Of a DNA stretch of 64,000 nt, positions 29,456-37,859 are shown one piece after another. The position numbers were made by a program, and so were the translations under genes. Below the pieces are notes generated by a model. It was not told the origin of the DNA. It did no database searches and saw nothing but the letters and a program-made list of their open reading frames with translations. Every line of letters begins with the position of its first letter. Within the stretch, counting starts at the first letter, position 1. This stretch comes from Salinicoccus carnicancri Crm (lineage in GTDB: Bacteria; Bacillota; Bacilli; Staphylococcales; Salinicoccaceae): NCBI RefSeq assembly GCF_000330705.1, contig NZ_ANAM01000006.1:434001-498000 (forward strand), read 5' to 3'.

Positions 29456-29770
29456 TTGGTTAAATGCAAAAACTGTGAACATGTGTGGCCGGTGAATGCC
29501 ATTTTGAAAAGATACATTACACTCGAGATTGGAATGGACTGCCCGCACTGCAGCAAGACACAATACTTGTCTAAAGATTACAGGCAGAGAAGCATGCTGG
29601 CGACACTCGTCATTCCGCTTCTTTTGCTGATACCTGCATTCTTCGACTTTTCATTCCCGATAATTGCCGTGATTTTTTCTGCAGCATTCATTGCTTTGAC
29701 ATTCATACACCTCTTCACACTGGAGCTCGCGTGCGAGGAGGAGACATGGAGAAACAGCCACTATGGGTAA
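29456..29770 (+). CDS. CXXC-20-CXXC type small membrane protein
   Basis: The 104-residue protein begins with two cysteine pairs, CKNC (residues 4-7) and CPHC (29-32), about 20 residues apart, the pattern of the family named cxxc_20_cxxc (TIGR04104). Two hydrophobic helices follow (about 47-65 and 68-90). The cysteines probably bind one zinc ion on the cytoplasmic side. The function of the family is unknown. TTG start behind AAGGAGAG. It overlaps the next gene by 8 bases. Confidence 0.78.
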   Translation: MVKCKNCEHVWPVNAILKRYITLEIGMDCPHCSKTQYLSKDYRQRSMLATLVIPLLLLIPAFFDFSFPIIAVIFSAAFIALTFIHLFTLELACEEETWRNSHYG

Positions 29771-29969
29771 GGCGAAGCGCAATATAATAATACTCGCAGT
29801 GATACTGTTTCTCTATCTCATTCTTTCCAATCTGGTCATTGATACGGCCTGGTGGGCGCAGCTGATCGTAGTACTGCTCGGGCTGTCTGCAGTAATGCAG
29901 AATTACCGGACGCTGCCTAAAGCTGAGATACAGAAGAGGAAGGAAGAGATTGACAGTAACAGAGAATAG
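29763..29969 (+). CDS. Hypothetical 68-residue membrane protein
   Basis: Two hydrophobic helices (about 7-25 and 30-45) with a basic N-terminus (MGKAKRN) and a charged tail (KAEIQKRKEEIDSNRE). No family recognised. The start overlaps the CXXC gene by 8 bases, which argues for coupled expression and a shared role. Confidence 0.65.
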   Translation: MGKAKRNIIILAVILFLYLILSNLVIDTAWWAQLIVVLLGLSAVMQNYRTLPKAEIQKRKEEIDSNRE

Positions 29970-29974
29970 TTCCT

Positions 29975-30006
29975 AAACCATCCTGCCCGGATGGTTTATT
30001 TATTTT
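29975..30006 (+). terminator. Terminator of the small membrane-protein cluster
   Basis: AAACCATCC-TGCCC-GGATGGTTT is followed by ATTTATTTT. Confidence 0.82.
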
Positions 30007-30067
30007 GAAAAGGGATTTTTAGGGTAAACTATGACTGGACAGTAACATTGATGAGAGGTGCAGACTT

Positions 30068-30460
30068 ATGGATATGGAGGAACTCTACGAAACAGCGAAG
30101 GCCCGACTTTATACCGTCAGAACATCGCGGAACGGCAAGATGGGTCATGTGGCTGCGGCTCTGGTTACAGACAGGGGGAATATATACACGGGTGTAGCCC
30201 TCGATCTGCCGTCGTCAATCGGGTTTTGTGCGGAACATTCAGCAATCGCTTCCATGGTGACAGACGGGGAATATAAAATTGATAAGATCATAGCTGTCTA
30301 TGAAACCGGCGAAGTATTACCGCCATGTGGACGGTGCAGGGAACTGATCAACCAGGTGGGAGAGGATAATTATCATTGTGAGATAGGCCTGCCCCATAAC
30401 CGGACAGTAGAACTGAATGAACTGCTGCCCGAGCGCTGGGATACAAAATATTTCATCTAG
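30068..30460 (+). CDS. Cytidine deaminase-like protein (blasticidin-S deaminase type)
   Basis: A 130-residue zinc-dependent deaminase. The zinc ligands are Cys54 in CAEHSAI (with catalytic Glu56) and Cys87/Cys90 in PPCGRCREL. The sequence differs from the housekeeping Cdd at 34 kb and is closer in form to the blasticidin S deaminase-like group of small Firmicute proteins. The true substrate is unknown. It follows a terminator and precedes the AhpD-like gene by 43 bases. Confidence 0.8.
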   Translation: MDMEELYETAKARLYTVRTSRNGKMGHVAAALVTDRGNIYTGVALDLPSSIGFCAEHSAIASMVTDGEYKIDKIIAVYETGEVLPPCGRCRELINQVGEDNYHCEIGLPHNRTVELNELLPERWDTKYFI

Positions 30461-30503
30461 CTGATATAGTACTATTACAGGAGATACAGAAAGGGAGATT
30501 ATC

Positions 30504-30848
30504 ATGGCAGACAATTTCAAAAACATCAATACGGTGGCACAGGGAAATACCAAAAGACTGCAGAAAACGATTCCGGAGACGATGAAAAGCTTCAAGACTC
30601 TGCAGGACTCAGCATACAGGGCAGGAGCACTGGATGAAAAGACGAAAGAATTTGCTGCTTTGACATATGCCATTGCAGATAAATGTGAAGGGTGTATCGG
30701 CAATCACGTCAACAAGCTCATCAAGCTTGGCGCTTCACGTGAAGAGATAGCAGAAATTGCCGGCGTCGCCATCGTCATGGGCGGCGGCCCCGGCAGTGTC
30801 TACGGAGGAAAAGCGCTGCAGGCGTTTGATGAATCCAGAGACTCATGA
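30504..30848 (+). CDS. Carboxymuconolactone decarboxylase / AhpD-like protein
   Basis: A 114-residue protein of the CMD family. The redox motif CEGC (Cys61, Cys64) followed by His68 in GNHVNKLIKLGASREE is the AhpD-type site, so a peroxidase-linked disulfide role is more likely than decarboxylation. AAGGGAG precedes the ATG. It is probably co-transcribed with the deaminase gene just upstream, and a terminator follows. Confidence 0.85.
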   Translation: MADNFKNINTVAQGNTKRLQKTIPETMKSFKTLQDSAYRAGALDEKTKEFAALTYAIADKCEGCIGNHVNKLIKLGASREEIAEIAGVAIVMGGGPGSVYGGKALQAFDESRDS

Positions 30849-30849
30849 G

Positions 30850-30888
30850 AGAAACACGGGTTCCGTAATTTTGGAATCCGTGTTTCTT
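30850..30888 (+). terminator. Terminator after the AhpD-like gene
   Basis: AGAAACACGG and CCGTGTTTCT with an inner TTCC/GGAA pairing, followed by a short T-rich end. Confidence 0.7.
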
Positions 30889-31008
30889 GCATCTGCATGT
30901 TCTCTGTCATCCCCGTGCTTCAATGCCATATAAAATATCCTTCATAAGTATTATGGCATCATTCATTACTGTAATTCCTTATCCTGTCCCCATAAAACCT
31001 TCCAATCC

Positions 31009-31035
31009 GTTTATGCTCGAGATGAAAATGGGTAG
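31009..31035 (+). promoter_or_regulatory. Possible sigma-B promoter of the SDR gene
   Basis: GTTTAT (31009-31014), 15 bases, GGGTAG (31030-31035). It matches the general-stress pattern GTTTWW-N12-15-GGGWAW except for the last base, 36 bases before the ATG. Confidence 0.45.
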
Positions 31036-31069
31036 AGATATCATGTAATGACAGAAAGGAGTTTTATAC

Positions 31070-31810
31070 ATGGGAAAATTAGACGGGATGACTGCACTCG
31101 TAATTGGCGGTACTTCCGGTATAGGAGAGGCAGTTGCAAAAGCATTTGCTCTTGAAGATGCGAAAGTGGCAGTAGCCGGCAGGGATGAAACGGATGGTGC
31201 GCACATCGTGGATGAGATAAAAGAAGAAGGCGGTGAAGCCATCTTCCTACAGCTGGACACGACGAAATTGGAAGATGTTAGAAATGGTGCCGCCCGCATG
31301 ATCGAAAGGTTCGGTACAATCGATATCCTCTATAATGGGGCAGGTATACATGACGGATATAAAAATGTCATCGAGATGGATGAGGAACTATATGATAAAT
31401 TGATGGAAGTGAACGTCAAAGGCGCCTTTCTTTCCGTGAGGGAAGTCCTGCCTGTCATGCTTGATAAAGGCAGGGGAACTATCATCAATATCGGTTCGCA
31501 GTCAACATTCGTAGCCGGTGCCGGAGGTGCAGCTTATGTCACAAGCAAGCATGCAATTGAAGGCTTTACCAAACAGCTGGCATATGATTTTGGTGGAAAA
31601 GGCATTAAAGCCAACCTGATTGCACCCGGTTTTATAACCACTCCGATGGTTGAAGGTGTCGAAGATGAACGTCTCAATGATATTCCTGCAGGAAGGGCGG
31701 GCCAGCCGGAGGAAATCGCTGCAGTCGCTGTATTTTTAGCTTCTGATGACTCTGCTTATGTGCAGGGTGCTTCCATAAAGGCAGACGGAGGATGGACTGT
31801 GGGAAGATGA
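31070..31810 (+). CDS. Short-chain dehydrogenase/reductase (glucose 1-dehydrogenase-like)
   Basis: A 246-residue classical SDR. The cofactor loop GGTSGIG is at residues 13-19, NGAG near 89, and the catalytic Tyr156-X3-Lys160 pair is in YVTSK. The C-terminal ending SAYVQGASIKADGGW is typical. The substrate is not clear from sequence. AAAGGAG precedes the ATG. The NTF2-like gene follows 27 bases later, and a possible sigma-B promoter lies upstream. Confidence 0.87.
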   Translation: MGKLDGMTALVIGGTSGIGEAVAKAFALEDAKVAVAGRDETDGAHIVDEIKEEGGEAIFLQLDTTKLEDVRNGAARMIERFGTIDILYNGAGIHDGYKNVIEMDEELYDKLMEVNVKGAFLSVREVLPVMLDKGRGTIINIGSQSTFVAGAGGAAYVTSKHAIEGFTKQLAYDFGGKGIKANLIAPGFITTPMVEGVEDERLNDIPAGRAGQPEEIAAVAVFLASDDSAYVQGASIKADGGWTVGR

Positions 31811-31837
31811 GTGGAAATATCAAAAAGGGGGAATGAT

Positions 31838-32185
31838 ATGGAAACGATCAAGACAGAACATGGCGTTGTCATTGAATATCCGGCCGGATGCGGCAATGCA
31901 CCGAGGAAATATTTTCTCGTCGAAGCCGTTGCAGCCGTGCTTGAGGAGGATGCCCCATTTCTGGAGGGAGCTGTGACGAAGGAAGTGCAATTGCCCGGGA
32001 TTCCCGACGATATTGAGAAGATAACTATGAACAGTATCATTACCCACGGCAAGGATGCAGCAATGGAATGCACGCTTCATTTCCAGGGCAGGGACTTTCT
32101 TGAAGTGGGCGTTTTCGTCACTTTCAAGAGTGCGGGAAAGAATGTGATACAGCGTGTAAATATTTTTCAGAAAGCATCTGGCTGA
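31838..32185 (+). CDS. Hypothetical NTF2-like protein
   Basis: A 115-residue soluble protein. The start IKTEHGVVIEYPAGCGNAPRK resembles small NTF2-like (SnoaL-like cone fold) proteins of Bacilli, and the second half alternates hydrophobic residues like a curved sheet. This is from memory of the family, without a search. No clear catalytic residues are visible. AAGGGGG fixes the ATG at 31838 over the in-frame upstream codon. It is probably co-transcribed with the SDR gene. Confidence 0.6.
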   Translation: METIKTEHGVVIEYPAGCGNAPRKYFLVEAVAAVLEEDAPFLEGAVTKEVQLPGIPDDIEKITMNSIITHGKDAAMECTLHFQGRDFLEVGVFVTFKSAGKNVIQRVNIFQKASG

Positions 32186-32283
32186 TGGCATCCATCAACT
32201 TTTTCATTGTAGTAATTCATTGCAGAGGCTGGTGCTTAGTGGTAAATTTAGATTGAAAGAGACTAACAAAAAGGGGTTTACGA

Positions 32284-33231
32284 ATGCCTAATATCATTAG
32301 TATAGACAGCCTTGATGAGGCACAGGCACTGATTGGTGCCAATGATCAGCATATTACCTACCTGGAGGAGGAGTTCGGTGTCACCATCCATACGCTCGGC
32401 AATGAGATCACTGTAAGTGGTGGAGATGATGCGAACGTTGAACTTGCAGAGGATGTGCTGATCAATCTTCTGAAAATCATCCAGCGGGGCATGACGGTCA
32501 ACCTCCGTGACGTACAGTCTGCTGCGATGATGGCAAGGAAGGGTACAATCGAGTACCTTGCCGATCTCTATAATGAGGAAATTGCACGGGATATAAAAGG
32601 TAAAGGCATCCGGGCAAAAACAACAGGGCAAAGGCTCTATATTGAAAATATTAAAAAGAATGATCTGACTTTCGGTATTGGTCCGGCCGGTACGGGAAAG
32701 ACTTTCCTGGCAGTGGTATTTGCATGTCAGATGCTGCGTGAAAATGATGTAAAACGCATTGTACTGACTCGGCCGGCTGTAGAAGCGGGTGAGAATCTCG
32801 GTTTCCTGCCGGGCGATCTGAAGGAGAAGGTCGATCCATATCTGCGTCCGCTCTACGACGGTCTCCATACAGTTCTCGGTGTTGAACAGACCGACCGTCT
32901 GATCGAGCGGGGTGTGATAGAGGTTGCGCCTCTTGCCTATATGCGGGGGCGGACACTGAACGAGGCGTTCGTCATACTGGACGAAGCCCAGAATACGACG
33001 GAAATGCAGATGAAAATGTTCCTGACCCGTCTTGGCTTTGGCTCAAAGATGGTCGTGACAGGTGATGAAACTCAGATCGACCTGCCGGGGGCGACCAAGA
33101 GCGGACTCGTGGAATCTGTAAAATTGCTCAGCAGTGTCAAAGGCATAGCAGTCAACAAAATGGATGAATCCGACGTCGTGCGCCATCCACTTGTGTCAAA
33201 AATTATCAAAGCTTACGAGAAGGAGCAGTAA
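32284..33231 (+). CDS. phoH: PhoH-like ATPase
   Basis: The 315-residue protein has an N-terminal KH-like part and a PhoH ATPase domain with Walker A GPAGTGKTF (near 138-146) and Walker B VILDEAQN (near 229-236). Although named for phosphate starvation, the protein next to ybeY is thought to take part in RNA and ribosome metabolism. It heads the conserved run phoH-ybeY-dgkA-cdd-era-recO. AAAAAGGGG precedes the ATG. Confidence 0.95.
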   Translation: MPNIISIDSLDEAQALIGANDQHITYLEEEFGVTIHTLGNEITVSGGDDANVELAEDVLINLLKIIQRGMTVNLRDVQSAAMMARKGTIEYLADLYNEEIARDIKGKGIRAKTTGQRLYIENIKKNDLTFGIGPAGTGKTFLAVVFACQMLRENDVKRIVLTRPAVEAGENLGFLPGDLKEKVDPYLRPLYDGLHTVLGVEQTDRLIERGVIEVAPLAYMRGRTLNEAFVILDEAQNTTEMQMKMFLTRLGFGSKMVVTGDETQIDLPGATKSGLVESVKLLSSVKGIAVNKMDESDVVRHPLVSKIIKAYEKEQ

Positions 33232-33232
33232 T

Positions 33233-33697
33233 ATGGTTACAGTAGATTTCATAGATGATGAAAATCATACATCGGCCGCACAGCAGGAAGAGATCCGTAA
33301 ACTTCTCAGCTTTGCCTACAGTCATCTGAAACAGGAAGAGGATGCTGAAGTCAGCATCTCGTTTGTAGATGAAGTTGAGATAAAGGAAATCAACAGCAAT
33401 TACAGGGATAAGGACCAGGTGACTGATGTCATAAGTTTCGCGCTTGAGGACGAGGAAGACAATCTGATCCATGAAGATGCACTGCGCACCCTGGGGGACA
33501 TCATCGTCTGCACGAAGCGGGCGGGGGAGCAGGCAGAGGATTACGGCCATTCATACAGACGCGAGCTTTTATTCCTCTCCCTGCACGGATTTCTCCATCT
33601 GCTCGGCTATGATCATATGGAAGATGATGATGAACGTGAAATGAATGCTCTGCAAAATGAAATTTTAGATGCATTCGGTGTGTCCAGAGAGGTATAA
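33233..33697 (+). CDS. ybeY: Endoribonuclease YbeY
   Basis: A 154-residue metalloprotein with the zinc motif HGFLHLLGYDH near residue 121. It takes part in 16S rRNA 3'-end maturation and ribosome quality control. The start at 33233, behind GGAGCAG within the end of phoH, gives MVTVDFIDDEN; the frame is open further upstream inside phoH but the shorter form fits the family. Confidence 0.95.
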   Translation: MVTVDFIDDENHTSAAQQEEIRKLLSFAYSHLKQEEDAEVSISFVDEVEIKEINSNYRDKDQVTDVISFALEDEEDNLIHEDALRTLGDIIVCTKRAGEQAEDYGHSYRRELLFLSLHGFLHLLGYDHMEDDDEREMNALQNEILDAFGVSREV

Positions 33698-33698
33698 T

Positions 33699-34049
33699 AT
33701 GGTAAACCGGTTATTCAGACGTTTCAAATTTGCCTTCATGGGGCTTAAAACCATGCTGAAGAAAGATATGCATGTCCTCTCGCACATGGTTGTCACAGTC
33801 CTGGTAATTTTGCTTGGGCTGTTTTTTAGCCTTGAAAAGGTTGAGTGGCTCATCATCATCAGTGCAATATTCGCAGTGCTTGTCACCGAAGTGATGAACA
33901 CGGGTGTCGAATACACAGTCGATCTTGTGACCGGGGATTATCATGAATATGCGAAAGCGGCAAAGGATGTATCCGCTGCAGCCGTACTGCTGTCATGCAT
34001 TTATGCAGTGGTTGTCGGTCTGATTATTTTCATCCCTTATATATTTTAG
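33699..34049 (+). CDS. dgkA: Undecaprenol / diacylglycerol kinase
   Basis: A 116-residue integral membrane kinase with three helices and the family motif EVMNTGVEYTVDLV (near 75-88). In Gram-positive bacteria it phosphorylates undecaprenol, feeding carrier lipid for cell-wall synthesis. GAGGTATAAT at the end of ybeY provides the ribosome binding site. Part of the phoH-recO run. Confidence 0.93.
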   Translation: MVNRLFRRFKFAFMGLKTMLKKDMHVLSHMVVTVLVILLGLFFSLEKVEWLIIISAIFAVLVTEVMNTGVEYTVDLVTGDYHEYAKAAKDVSAAAVLLSCIYAVVVGLIIFIPYIF

Positions 34050-34071
34050 ATGGAGAATGGAGAGAAATGAT

Positions 34072-34479
34072 ATGAATGATGGTATTTTCAAGGAGGAATG
34101 GATCAAAGAGGTGCAGGAGGCCCAGTCCCGGGCATATACCCCCTATTCCAGATTCAATGTAGGTGCACTCCTGATTACGGAGGATGATGAATACATTTAT
34201 GGCGCGAATATTGAGAATGCAGCCTACCCGGCAACAATCTGCGCGGAGAGGAGTGCACTCGTCAGCGCCTATTCGAACAATACTACAAGATTCAAGGCCA
34301 TTGTCATCGTCACCGATGCGAACGAACCGGCGAGTCCGTGCGGTGTCTGCAGACAGGTCATGAAAGAACTGTGCCATGATGAAATGCCGGTATATATGAC
34401 AAACAGGTCAGGTGATGTCATCAGACGGACTGTGGATGAACTGCTTCCGCTTGGCTTTTCAGGAAAGGATTTTGAATGA
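34072..34479 (+). CDS. cdd: Cytidine deaminase
   Basis: The 135-residue enzyme has Cys57-Ala-Glu59 (TICAERSAL) and PCGVC (Cys90, Cys93), the Cdd zinc site with three cysteines. It converts cytidine and deoxycytidine to uridine forms for salvage. GGAGAG is spaced correctly for the ATG at 34072. It overlaps era by 4 bases, as in other Bacilli. Confidence 0.95.
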   Translation: MNDGIFKEEWIKEVQEAQSRAYTPYSRFNVGALLITEDDEYIYGANIENAAYPATICAERSALVSAYSNNTTRFKAIVIVTDANEPASPCGVCRQVMKELCHDEMPVYMTNRSGDVIRRTVDELLPLGFSGKDFE

Positions 34480-35384
34480 TGGATGAAAAAGAATTCAGGT
34501 CGGGGTTTGTAAGTATCATCGGACGGCCCAACGTAGGAAAATCAACGTTCATGAACAAGGTGCTCGGACAGAAGATTGCCATCATGTCCGACAAGCCTCA
34601 GACTACAAGAAATAAAATACAGGGGGTCTACACTACTGACGATTCCCAGATGATTTTCATCGATACGCCGGGAATCCATAAACCAAAGCACCAGCTCGGG
34701 GAACACATGATGAAAGTTGCGAGGAACACTCTCCGTGAAACCGAAGTGATCCTGTTTCTCGTAAATGTTTCAGAGGAGCTCGGACGTGGTGACGAATTCA
34801 TCATCGACATGCTTCAAAATACGAGAACACCAATCGTACTCGTGATGAACAAAATTGACCTTGTTCATCCGGATAAGCTGATCCAGCAGATCGAGGTGTA
34901 TAAGGATAAGCTTGAATTCAATGATATCGTGCCGATTTCAGCGCTGCAGGGCAATAATATTGAAAAACTGCTTGAAGTGATTGAGGGATATCTCCCGGAT
35001 GGCCCGATGTATTATCCGGCGGACAGGATCACGGATCATCCTGAACACTTCATCGTAAGCGAACTTATCCGCGAGAAAGCACTCCATCTGACAAGCCAGG
35101 AAATCCCGCATGCCATCGGTGTCGAAATCGACAGGATGAAAGCTGATGAAAGAGGGACGGTCCATGTCGGCGCAACGATTTATGTGGAAAGGAACTCACA
35201 AAAAGGCATGGTCATCGGTAAAAACGGTAAAATGCTGAAGGAAATTGGTAAGCTCGCACGGGCTGATATAGAAAATCTCCTGGGCAGTAAAGTATTCCTG
35301 GAAGTCTGGGTCAAAGTGCAAAAAGACTGGCGCAACAAAACACAGTTCATCCGTTCACTTGGCTATAAAGACGAGGAGTATTAG
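34476..35384 (+). CDS. era: GTPase Era
   Basis: A 302-residue GTPase with the P-loop GRPNVGKST (near 15-23), DTPGIH (near 63), NKID (near 126) and a C-terminal KH domain with [13 protein letters not shown]. Era binds the 3' end of 16S rRNA and guides late 30S assembly. Two ATG codons begin the frame. It overlaps cdd by 4 bases. Confidence 0.98.
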   Translation: MMDEKEFRSGFVSIIGRPNVGKSTFMNKVLGQKIAIMSDKPQTTRNKIQGVYTTDDSQMIFIDTPGIHKPKHQLGEHMMKVARNTLRETEVILFLVNVSEELGRGDEFIIDMLQNTRTPIVLVMNKIDLVHPDKLIQQIEVYKDKLEFNDIVPISALQGNNIEKLLEVIEGYLPDGPMYYPADRITDHPEHFIVSELIREKALHLTSQEIPHAIGVEIDRMKADERGTVHVGATIYVERNSQKGMVIGKNGKMLKEIGKLARADIENLLGSKVFLEVWVKVQKDWRNKTQFIRSLGYKDEEY

Positions 35385-35392
35385 ATAAATCA

Positions 35393-36136
35393 ATGATATA
35401 CCAGCAAAAAGGTGTGATGATCCGGCAGACGAACTACAGTGAATCGAGCCGGATCATCACTATATTGACAGAGGAAGGCAGACAGGTCCCATTGATGGTG
35501 CGTGGTTTCAATAAAACCAACAGTCCCTTCATCGTACTGCGCCAGGGGATCAAGGAATTCCTCTTTACGTACAGCAGGTTCAGAGGAATGGGGACGTTGA
35601 ACGAAGTGGATGAAGTCCTAAGCTTCAAAAAAGTGAATGGTGATTTTGATATTTACAGCCATGCTTCATACGTCCTTGAACTCATCATCAGGGCACTCGA
35701 GGAAGATGTCCTCCAGGAGAGCTTCTACCGGCTGCTCATCAAATCGCTTACTCTTTTGGAGGAAGGCAGCCAGCCGGCCGGAGTTGTCGCCTTTTGTGCA
35801 ATCAAGATGCTGCCGTATTACGGTGGAGAGATGAATGTCACAGAGTGTGCGATATGCGGTTCAAGGGACTATAGTGAATTCCACAATTATTCCTTCAAGT
35901 ATCACAGTGTAATCTGTGCAGGATGCATGGATGATGAAGCAGGGGAACGGTCTGTACCCATCAGCAGCCGTGTCCTTTATCTGGCCGGTTTTCTGAAACA
36001 TGTCGCTGTCGGCAATGTTGATTCCATAAGCATCACCGAAGAGAATGCAGGAAAGCTGCTGAAATTTGCAGAGCTGATTTACGACGAGTATACAGGGGTC
36101 TATTTCAAGTCGAGAAGATTGCTGCAGTCATACTAA
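35393..36136 (+). CDS. recO: DNA repair protein RecO
   Basis: A 247-residue protein with an N-terminal OB fold (about 1-80) and a C-terminal helical domain with a zinc site (CAICGSRD near 151 and CAGC near 175). RecO helps RecR load RecA on gapped DNA. Last gene of the phoH-recO run, closed by a strong terminator. Confidence 0.95.
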   Translation: MIYQQKGVMIRQTNYSESSRIITILTEEGRQVPLMVRGFNKTNSPFIVLRQGIKEFLFTYSRFRGMGTLNEVDEVLSFKKVNGDFDIYSHASYVLELIIRALEEDVLQESFYRLLIKSLTLLEEGSQPAGVVAFCAIKMLPYYGGEMNVTECAICGSRDYSEFHNYSFKYHSVICAGCMDDEAGERSVPISSRVLYLAGFLKHVAVGNVDSISITEENAGKLLKFAELIYDEYTGVYFKSRRLLQSY

Positions 36137-36167
36137 AAGCGTGGTGCCTCAGGCACCACGCTTTTTA
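36135..36167. terminator. Bidirectional terminator between recO and glyQS
   Basis: AAAAGCGTGGTGCCT and AGGCACCACGCTTTTT form a nearly perfect stem with A and T runs on opposite sides; the two convergent genes end on either side. Confidence 0.9.
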
Positions 36168-36175
36168 TAGTCACA

Positions 36176-37552
36176 TCAGTAATTCATTTTGTCTTTGAGG
36201 AAACTGTTTACTTCATCGATGTCGATGCGTGTCTGTTCCATTGTGTCACGGTCACGTACCGTCACTTTGTTGTCTTCGAGTGAATCAAAATCGAAAGTGA
36301 TGCAGTATGGTGTTCCGATTTCGTCCTGTCTTCTGTAACGCTTGCCGATGGATTGTGATTCATCGAATTCAACGTTGAAGTCACCAGCGATTTTCTCATA
36401 GACTTTAATCGCATCTCCGCTAAGTTTTTTGGAAAGCGGCAGTACAGCTGCTTTGAACGGTGCAATCTGCGGATGGAAGCGCAGTACGGTTCTGGATTCT
36501 CCGCCCTCAAGCATTTCTTCTTCATATGCATCACACAGGAAGGCGAGAGTTACACGGTCGAGTCCGAGTGACGGCTCAATGCAGTATGGGATGTACTTTT
36601 CACCGGTTTCCTGATCGTGATACCTGAAGTCTTCCCCGGAGTGCTCCATATGCTGGCGCAAATCGTAGTCTGTACGGCTTGCGATGCCCCATAGTTCGCC
36701 CCAGCCGAATGGGAATTTATATTCGATGTCCGTAGTCGCGTTTGAGTAGTGGCTGAGTTCTTCATCATCATGATCGCGAAGTCTTGTGTTCTCGGTTTTC
36801 ATGTTCAGATCGGCAAGCCATTTCTCTGCGAAATCCTTCCAGTAGTTCTGCCATTCGATTTCAGTACCCGGTTTACAGAAGAACTCCAGTTCCATCTGGT
36901 CGAATTCACGGGTTCTGAAAGTGAAGTTACCCGGTGTGATCTCGTTACGGAAAGATTTACCCACCTGACCGATGCCGAAAGGAAGCTTCTTGCGCATTGT
37001 ACGCTGTGCATTCTTATAATTGACGAAAATGCCCTGTGCCGTTTCAGGACGCAGGAACAACTCATTTGTAGATGACTCCGTGACCCCCTGGAATGTCTTG
37101 AACATCAGGTTGAACTGGCGGATGTCCGTATAATTGTGCGCACCACAGTTCGGGCATCTGATATCGCGCTCGTCGATGATGCGTTTCATTTCATCGAAGC
37201 TCAGTCCGTCCGCTACAAAAGTATCGTCCTCTTTCTGCATCACATCCTCGATGATCTTATCAGCCCGGTGACGTGACTTACACTCCTTGCAGTCGATCAT
37301 TGGATCGTTGAAGTTGCCAAGGTGGCCGGATGCCTCCCACGTTTTGGGGTTCATGAGGATTGCGGCATCAAGTCCCACGTTGTATGGCGACTCCTGGATG
37401 AATTTTTTCCACCATGCCTGTTTGACGTTGTTTTTCAGTTCCACACCAAGCGGACCGTAGTCCCAGGTGTTTGCAAGACCACCATAGATTTCACTTCCAG
37501 GGAACACAAAACCCCTGGTCTTCGCTAAGTTTACAATTGTATCCATTTCCAT
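36176..37552 (-). CDS. glyQS: Glycine-tRNA ligase (single-chain type)
   Basis: A 458-residue class II synthetase of the alpha2 type. It shows [13 protein letters not shown] near the start, the RPETAQGIF motif 2 region (about 176-184), FRNEITPG and the ending typical of staphylococcal GlySs, with a C-terminal anticodon-binding domain. The start at 37552 (MEMDTIV) is behind AAGGAG, although the frame is open 17 codons upstream. A T-box leader lies directly upstream. It stands alone on the minus strand. Confidence 0.95.
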   Translation of the reverse strand: MEMDTIVNLAKTRGFVFPGSEIYGGLANTWDYGPLGVELKNNVKQAWWKKFIQESPYNVGLDAAILMNPKTWEASGHLGNFNDPMIDCKECKSRHRADKIIEDVMQKEDDTFVADGLSFDEMKRIIDERDIRCPNCGAHNYTDIRQFNLMFKTFQGVTESSTNELFLRPETAQGIFVNYKNAQRTMRKKLPFGIGQVGKSFRNEITPGNFTFRTREFDQMELEFFCKPGTEIEWQNYWKDFAEKWLADLNMKTENTRLRDHDDEELSHYSNATTDIEYKFPFGWGELWGIASRTDYDLRQHMEHSGEDFRYHDQETGEKYIPYCIEPSLGLDRVTLAFLCDAYEEEMLEGGESRTVLRFHPQIAPFKAAVLPLSKKLSGDAIKVYEKIAGDFNVEFDESQSIGKRYRRQDEIGTPYCITFDFDSLEDNKVTVRDRDTMEQTRIDIDEVNSFLKDKMNY

Positions 37553-37605
37553 GTGAATCGGCTCCTTTTGATTTTTGGATGGGAGGGCAGATGGAGAAAA
37601 CACAA

Positions 37606-37761
37606 AAAGTCCCCGGACAACAATAGTCGATTGTCATCCGGGGACGAGCTAAGCCCGCGGTTCCACCCCAATTAGTGTATACACTCCGCTTTTATATATC
37701 GTTTGTTTCCATCATCTATGCCATTTAATGTGTTAAGCTCACACCATCCTTAACTCGCTTC
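37606..37761 (-). promoter_or_regulatory. Glycine T-box riboswitch with its terminator
   Basis: The minus strand holds the T-box GGGTGGAACCGCG (about 37655-37667) and a terminator whose arms GTCCCCGGA... and ...TCCGGGGAC (37610-37645) run into TTTTTGTGTTTT. Upstream a Stem I-like hairpin, GUUAAG/CUUAAC with the loop AUGGUGUGAG, is followed by GGCA. GGC (37722-37720) is a plausible glycine specifier codon. Uncharged tRNA-Gly would stabilise the antiterminator and allow glyQS expression. The leader is compact, as in other glycine T-boxes. Confidence 0.9.
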
Positions 37762-37767
37762 AATACT

Positions 37768-37797
37768 ATTATAGCCGGAGATGGATTGTTCTGCAAA
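37768..37797 (-). promoter_or_regulatory. Promoter of the glyQS T-box transcript
   Basis: On the minus strand TATAAT (37773-37768) lies 18 bases after TTTGCA (37797-37792). Transcription would start near 37761, just before the Stem I region. Confidence 0.6.
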
Positions 37798-37859
37798 CAT
37801 TTGCTTATATTTCTTTATTGCCCTGAATGTATTATAATTAGTGTGTTGGGAGTGATGGC

